Source: Rhodosorus marinus (taxonomy: Eukaryota > Rhodophyta > Stylonematophyceae > Stylonematales > Stylonemataceae). From it: a stretch of 64,000 nucleotides of DNA. The notes under the pieces were generated by a model. The model made no database searches. It had not been told where the DNA came from and saw nothing but the letters and a program-made list of their open reading frames with translations. The stretch covers positions 2,480,001-2,544,000 of the forward strand of contig JAMWBK010000002.1 of NCBI GenBank assembly GCA_029953675.1, read 5' to 3'. Of the stretch, positions 55,967-64,000 are shown piece after piece. A program made the position numbers and the translations under genes. Position 1 is the first letter of the stretch; each line of letters begins with the position of its first letter.

Positions 55967-56858
55967 TCAGTACCGTGACTGGGACGGGCACAGAGCAATA
56001 CTTTGACTGTTTCTCGACCTTTCAGTCCTCCTCGACAAGGATACGGCCTTCATCGCTTCGTACATTGACAACGCGACAAAATTTGAACATAGACACTTCG
56101 CGACTGCCCACGGAAGTCCCGTACTAAACTTGCTCATCTGAGTAGCTGCTGCGACTGTCTGCCCTGCCTGCACTCTGGTTTTAAATGTGTCGACAGGGTA
56201 GGTCGCAAGCATTGCTGAAAGGGCCGCAGCAGACCTACGCAAAGGTGATTCGCTGGTTAAATTCCGCATTGACAACGAATCGCTAGCTCACAGGATGCCT
56301 TACCCAGCAATGCCCGGGTGCGCGAAGCACTTCACAAACTCATAGACTCCGAAGAATATCATGCCTGAAACAGATTCTTTCAGAGTGACCCAGGGGAGCC
56401 CACGAAACGAATTCACAGCTTTCGGAACTTTGTTCAGTTGAAGCTGCAGACGAAGGTAGTCCATAGGGGTCGTAAGTACCGCCTGAGGAAATCCAGCGAC
56501 AAACCCAACCAGGAAGGGATTCGCAGCAGCAGCAACAAAGCCCAGGGAGCCCATTACAGACTCAGTGACAGATCGCAGGAAAAAATGCAGAGAATGCTCA
56601 AAACCGTTCCTCGCTAGTGGGACACCAATCCCACGGTACAGGCCAGGCAACGACCCGGGCGGTTTGAGGTTGTTCTGAACATGGACCTATACAGAAAATA
56701 ACGCAGGGCATCAGAATGAAAGGACACAGACTGAGAGCACCTATCAAACTCCCCCTCTCACTCACCTTCACGGTGTCCAGTGGGTGCGAAACGAACGTCT
56801 TCGCAAACCCAGCCATCGCTCCCGAAGTAGCGATAGCCGCCAGATCCTCCAAATTCAT
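55967..56858 (-). CDS. Mitochondrial carrier family (SLC25-type) protein
   Basis: This is a transporter of the inner mitochondrial membrane (or another organelle). The start MNLEDLAAIATSGAMAGFAK leads into the first P-x-D/E-x-x-K/R signature FVSHPLDTVK. After an intron comes VHVQNNLKPPGSLPGLYRGI. The second repeat has PFLVGFVAGFPQAVLTTPMD with YLR following. A last exon has the third signature YPVDTFKTRVQ. Three signatures and about 280 aa match a complete carrier. Conserved family text GIGVPLARNGFEHSLHFFLR is of the carnitine/ornithine-like branch, but the substrate cannot be told. The end (RRTERSRNSQSIALCPSQ) is less typical, so the last exon border may be incomplete. Confidence 0.85.
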
Positions 56859-58933
56859 TTTATTTTTGACTCCGAGGACAGCTTTCCCAGAAACAAAACA
56901 ACACCACCGGAAACCAAAAGAGGTTTCAATCCTCAAAGACCCACAGATATCTGCTAAAAGATCCTAATACACAAACTTAAAGTCTTAAACCCTCCCACGT
57001 CGACCTCACTCCCCTGACTAGCTCCAGACCTTCTCCCCTCTCCCGCTCTTCCAACAACTCAATACTAGGAAGTGATCAAAAACTCCTCCCAAGAAAAAAA
57101 AGAAGGATTGATCTCGAATATCAATAAAACTTTGCCGTACCGATGCTGATCACCAGATACTGTCCTGCCATCCAATAAAATATTAAAAAGATTCCTTTAT
57201 AATATATAATATTTCAACAGTATCTAAAAATAAATTTCAAATAATCAAGTCATATATTCATGGATCAGACACACGTTAAAACTAGATTGGTTAAATGTGT
57301 GATTCTACTTACTGATGATTGGATAGTTTCTTAAAAATATCTGCTTTTTTACCGTAGCTTTTTCGCTGTTCCTTTCTGTTGTGCGTTCTTGGCCGTTGTT
57401 TCGGGAAAAGCTTTATATTTGTTCGTTTTTATTGGATTTGTTGTCCCGTCTTGGAGGGTCGGGAGCGTCGCTGTCCCAATTTATTTTGTTGGTCTTTTGT
57501 CCCATCGGTTTTGGATATCTGCGATTAGCGGACGTTGAGAGGAACACTTGGAAGGAGAGCGAGGGGGCTTCTTCAAACACATTTGAGGAGCGAGGGGGGG
57601 GTTGGTAAGGAAATTCGAGCTACGCGTCTTGTGTTTTTGGATACTCGTGAAGGTGAGCGAATGGGATTACTGCTCTCTGTATTTTTGTCCAGTTGTTGTT
57701 TCGCATTTGTGGCAAGCTGTTGGAGAAACTGTTAGTTAACAAGATTCATGATCGACTCTAGGCATAAATCCATTGGGGATCTGGGCCCAAGCTTATGGTC
57801 CTGTTACTACCGAGAGACAATCATAAACCTTGTCCATCTCGGTGAATATTTCTCCGACACCTTGCCCTTTGACCCGCACCATCCGTAGACCGTACAATAG
57901 TCTAAGCCATGTTGTCTTGTATACAAGCGTTTTCGAGACCCGTCCATATCACGGATGGGACTCCTTAGATCCAAGAGAGCACACTGACGACTATAGTATC
58001 AATCACTATCGTCTTTAGCGTGTTCTCTTGGATCGTCACAGTCATCTCCTGCAATCCTCCTGGCGTCTTAACCCCAAAGTAAGCGTCGACGGTAGGCAGC
58101 CGTCCCCCAATGTAAAGCCACAGGGCGGTTGTTGGCAAGAGCGCCGAGCGTCAATAAGACGGTGTCATCATTGAAGGCAAGTGAATGTGTGAAGTTTTGC
58201 ACCGCCGATCACCAAAGAAACCATGATCGGCTCTATATTCACGCTACGGGGCACAGATGCTGCACTTTCGCTTTCCACATCATACCACACCAGCAGACAC
58301 AGCTACAATCATCGTCCTGCTTCGCCAGGATTTTGCCCACCGTGGATTTGAACGCAAAACATTTCTATCTTCAATTCGATAACCTCATCACCACAATATC
58401 CTTAAACGCAAAACATACCGGCGACCTCATCTTCGGTAAAAAGGAATGCACGTGTCTTCGATTCAAAGCAATAAAAGCCATGGATGCATAGTATCAACGC
58501 TGGATTCCCACCGCTGAGAAAAAATGCCTTCATTCTGCTATGCTGCTGGAATTTAGGCCACCCCACACCCGCCCCCTGAATCCAAGATAAGACAAGTGAA
58601 TTTATCAGAGACTAACTACCCTGAGAGCACCACGCCATCCAAGACGCCGCGGTGTAGTGCACTCTGGGTAGTGAGCCTCTGATAAGCCCACTTGCCTTGT
58701 CCCTTCTTGTTACCGGTACCTTCATCGTCCTGTTTTCGCAGGAATGTGGCGCACATCACCATCCGATCTGAGGACAAAGTCCCTACTCATCAATCCGACG
58801 TCCTTGCCGCCGCGTATGTACAATTACCTTCAAATTCCCGTTTTCACAGGAATTTAGGACACCAGTGGATCTAAACACAAAACTCCCAAACCACCCGCCC
58901 GACGTCTTCACACAAAGATACAGGTGACCAAAA

Positions 58934-59191
58934 AACACGAACCCCCTATCATCAAGTCCGAACCGTCCCTATCACCACGCAGGTACATGCTACCTTCACC
59001 TTCCTGATTCAAAGGAAAACTCAGTAAAAGCCCTCTCCATCGATCAAAACCTATACTGCAAAAAAGCCCGAACACGAACCCCCTATCATCCAGTCCGAAC
59101 CGTCCCTATCACCACGCAGGTACATGCTACCTTCATCTTCCTGATTCAAAGGAAAACTCAGTATCCACCCTCTCCATCGATCTAAACCTAT
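58934..59191. repeat. 137-bp tandem repeat, two near-identical copies
   Basis: Copy one is 58934-59070 and copy two starts at 59071. Both start AACACGAACCCCCTATCATC and share over 100 bases with only a few changes. Diverged relatives with TCCTG...CAGGAATTTAGGACACC and GGATCTAAACACAAAAC lie upstream at about 58310, 58545, 58725 and 58840. Confidence 0.85.
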
Positions 59192-59493
59192 ACTCCTAAA
59201 GGATCTCATCAATCTCCATCAACGCCCTTATCAACCACGAATTCCATCGTTTGCCAAATCAATCTTTTACCTCCACATCGGGGAGATATTATTATGTATT
59301 TATGAAATATTTAAACCGATTTTGATCGGTGCCGGAGGATATTGGATTTGCTGGCAATAGGAAATCAATGGATGATTGGGGAGGATGGTGCATTTGACAT
59401 CAGATACCTCATTGATAAGGTTTTGGGTGATATAGGCGATTGATAAGAAAAGGGGGGATGTTTTTGCTTTCATAAGGAGGGTAGGTTGAGTGA

Positions 59494-59514
59494 ATATATA
59501 TATATATATATATA
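59494..59514. repeat. AT dinucleotide microsatellite
   Basis: About ten AT units without interruption in non-coding DNA, roughly 190 bp before the aminopeptidase start codon. Confidence 0.9.
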
Positions 59515-59700
59515 GGTGTTTCGAGGTGTTGGATGATTAAGCTGACTGATCCTATACTTTGAATTAAGGAGGAGGAGGGATTTGGTTTTGTGTTTGTCAG
59601 GGCCGGGGGGGTGCCGCGGGGGGAGTATTTGCAGTGCTGTTTTTAGAACATTATTGGAAAGGGGCTGAGGGGTTTGGGGGAGGAGGAGACGAAATTAACC

Positions 59701-62260
<2,560 letters not shown>

Positions 62261-62615
62261 ACACTAGTTAGATAGGTATCCATGAGGACTCTTCTGGTTG
62301 CATGTTCTTAAGGTGTTCGTGGAAGGGCCATCACAACCGAGCGAATCTCTCGTACATATGCCGCCTGACCTTTACGAGCAGTTGGTGGCTTCTATAGCTG
62401 TTGCATCGAGAGCAATGGGAGGTCTTTGCTTAGCCGCAAATTTTAGTTCTACGAAGGCAATCTAATCCTCTCATATCACGACCTAATCCGAAATAGTTAA
62501 GCTGCCTACTTCGCGGCAGAATTAGTATAGAACCTAGAAAAAGAAATGATCTTGAGCCTAAATCTTTGTCGGGAAGGACAAACAATATTATACAAGTTTG
62601 CAGCCAAGCTTTGAA
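62261..62615. other. Convergent intergenic region LAP / TDO
   Basis: This 355-bp stretch lies between two stop codons and should hold both 3' untranslated regions. Nothing else is visible. Confidence 0.4.
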
Positions 62616-64000
62616 CTAGCAAAACGTCCAGTCTAGTTCCACATTATCGCCGCCACCACCTAGCTCGAACAGAGTTCGATCGTACGGTTCAATAGAATGG
62701 AAATACTTCATCTGGTCTCGCAGAGTTGTTGGCAACTCCGGAAGAAACCTCTTGGGGAGAAGCAGAGTTGACATGTTCGAGATATCGCTAAATATTCTGT
62801 GGCGATCAACGGTTTCTTTCAAGTAACGATGTCCCAACGAGCCACCCGTGCCGATCTTTTGACCAATCATGCGATGTACCATCTGCGTGTGCCTGTGCCT
62901 CCACTGGTTTAGGCAGTCATCAACGTCAACCAGGACCTGGAAGAGCCGCGCAGGGAGTTGCAACCTATACATGGCCGTGGGTGAAACATCGTTCAGCAAC
63001 GGGTTCCCACGTAAACCTCAATAGCATTTCAAAAAAGACAAATGAGCATGTCAGGAAGTACGTACATTGGTTGATCTTCATAAAGCATGATCATCAAGCA
63101 CGCATTGGTTGCCCGGAACCCAAGACGCCTGGCGCCAAGCTCCTTTTGTTTCTTATGTACGTCCTTGTCCCATACGCTCTCGTAGATTTCCATCGTAGAG
63201 GCAAGATCCTTCATAGCTGCTTCTCTTTCCTCCCCTTCCAACATTCGATTGAGAGCACAGCTATCAAGATTATGCATCTTCTCAACGGCTTCCTTGTAGT
63301 GAGAAGCAAACCGGTAGCCCCGGAACTCAATGAAAGGCATATTTCGCAACCACCTCTCCACGTAGTCAAACAAAGATGGTTCAGATAGTGCCTGATCATA
63401 AGCAATGAACAAAGACAAAACGTTAGCCTAAAATATGGACAGCGTTGGTGGATCGTTGAGCATATTACCTTCTCGACCTTCTTCTTATCCTCCTCCTTCA
63501 GCTTGTTCATGAAATCCTGGTTCACCCGTTTTTCAAGCTTGAGCCCCAACTTGGTTTCCAAGAGCCGAAATTGCACGCTTTGGAATCCACTCGCAGGGAA
63601 AAGGTAGTCTCTAAAATTCAAAAACTCTTGTGCTGTCATTGTCTCTAGCACACGGATTTGCTCGACGAGGATTTTCTGAATTTCCTTCACTCTGTTCAGT
63701 CGGTGCAGGGCAGTGCTGATTTGCTTCTCCCCTAAATACAACCACATGAACATCAAATGAGATTTCAGACACCAAGGCTAACGATACAAACATGACCTCC
63801 TCAATCGGGCGGCCCTACCTAGACGAAGACATTCGAAGATGTCTCTGACTGAGTCGATCTCGAATATGAGCTGCTTAAACCATAGCTCATACGTCTGATG
63901 TATAGTAATAAACAACAACTCGTCATGGCACAAATCCTTTGCTTTCCACGAGAGGGGCTCCTGCGCGTTCAAGATCTACGTTTCAAACACGCGAGAAAAA
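62616..64000 (-). CDS. TDO2: Tryptophan 2,3-dioxygenase, 5' end outside the window
   Basis: TDO is a haem enzyme that opens the tryptophan indole ring to N-formylkynurenine, the first step of the kynurenine route. Reading leftwards from 64000, the first visible exon begins after an acceptor near 63976 with ILNAQEPLSWKAKDLCHDEL and LFITIHQTYELWFKQLIFEI. Next come LETMTAQEFLNFRDYLFPAS and SGFQSVQFRLLETKLG, then LFDYVERWLRNMPF. The last exon has the distal region QWRHRHTQMVHRMIGQKIGT and GGSLGHRYLKETV, including the histidine that binds haem iron and the Thr-Gly-Gly contact to substrate. It ends FSDISNMSTLLLPKRFLPEL plus an unusual acidic tail up to 62616. The active-site histidine near the N-terminus (LCHDELLF) is also present. 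Only the first few codons are missing. Confidence 0.95.

Larger units (their letters stand above)
56859..59700. other. Gene-poor region with tandem repeats
   Basis: This 2.8-kb stretch starts with the carrier gene leader (C-rich on plus) and an AT-rich part (57170-57350). A G-rich plus-strand segment (57430-57605) has no gene after it. From about 58270 to 59200 diverged repeats of roughly 135 bp occur, the last two nearly identical. An (AT)10 run at 59494-59514 and a G-rich leader (59590-59690) precede the aminopeptidase gene. Confidence 0.5.

Noticed and set aside
58129-58491. Coding gene on the plus strand
   Set aside because: The frame runs through the minisatellite-like repeats and has no family resemblance.

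Overview
This is nuclear DNA from a photosynthetic eukaryote, most likely a red alga or another primary-plastid alga. The genes carry short GT-AG introns (about 60-240 nt) and code for eukaryotic machinery: cohesin, CDK, RNA polymerase II, COG complex, U1 snRNP and proteasome regulator. At least five predicted organelle proteins share an N-terminus of the form M-(x)-(A/G)-F-(V/L), the phenylalanine-based plastid transit signal known from red algae and glaucophytes, with no signal peptide before it. That argues against a secondary plastid. Tryptophan 2,3-dioxygenase and a Golgi glycosyltransferase-sulfotransferase fusion fit a rhodophyte that makes sulfated polysaccharides. The species cannot be named from this window.

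Layout, left to right. 0-17 kb: COG2 (-), Maf pyrophosphatase (+), U1-70K (-), RPB7 (+), plastid ribosomal protein L15 (+), an ERCC8/CSA-like WD40 protein (-), KIN17 (+) and an Asp-rich nucleoplasmin/HD2-like protein (-). 18-29 kb: an intronless PLD6-like phospholipase D (+), an intronless 953-aa glycosyltransferase/sulfotransferase (-), a plastid two-TM protein of unknown function (-), a three-exon RAB5IF-like gene (-), and two long gene-poor stretches with decayed repeats. 29-45 kb: SMC3 (+) facing CDKA (-), an ABHD10-like hydrolase whose nucleophile serine appears to be missing (+), NUP42-like CCCH/FG protein (+), PTAR1-like prenyltransferase alpha (+), tRNA-Leu(AAG) (-), plastid thioredoxin (+) and PI31 (-). 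46-64 kb: a secreted orphan (-), NADH-pyrophosphatase-type Nudix (+), a secreted GT2-like protein (-), RAD17 (-), a mitochondrial carrier (-), leucyl aminopeptidase (+) and tryptophan 2,3-dioxygenase (-, cut by the window end).

The genes do not form operons. They are mixed housekeeping genes in divergent, convergent and tandem arrangement. Thematic groups are genome maintenance and cell cycle (SMC3, CDKA, RAD17, ERCC8, KIN17), plastid proteins (L15, thioredoxin, two-TM protein, probably LAP, Nudix and the hydrolase), and secretory or cell-wall proteins (COG2, the GT-sulfotransferase, the secreted GT2-like protein, the secreted orphan). Many genes have a G-rich, T-rich sense-strand leader just upstream of the start codon. 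Several gene models (RAB5IF, the GT2-like protein, RAD17, PTAR1 exon 1, the LAP transit-peptide exon) were built here by joining short exons on splice signals and protein similarity judged by eye, without database searches.
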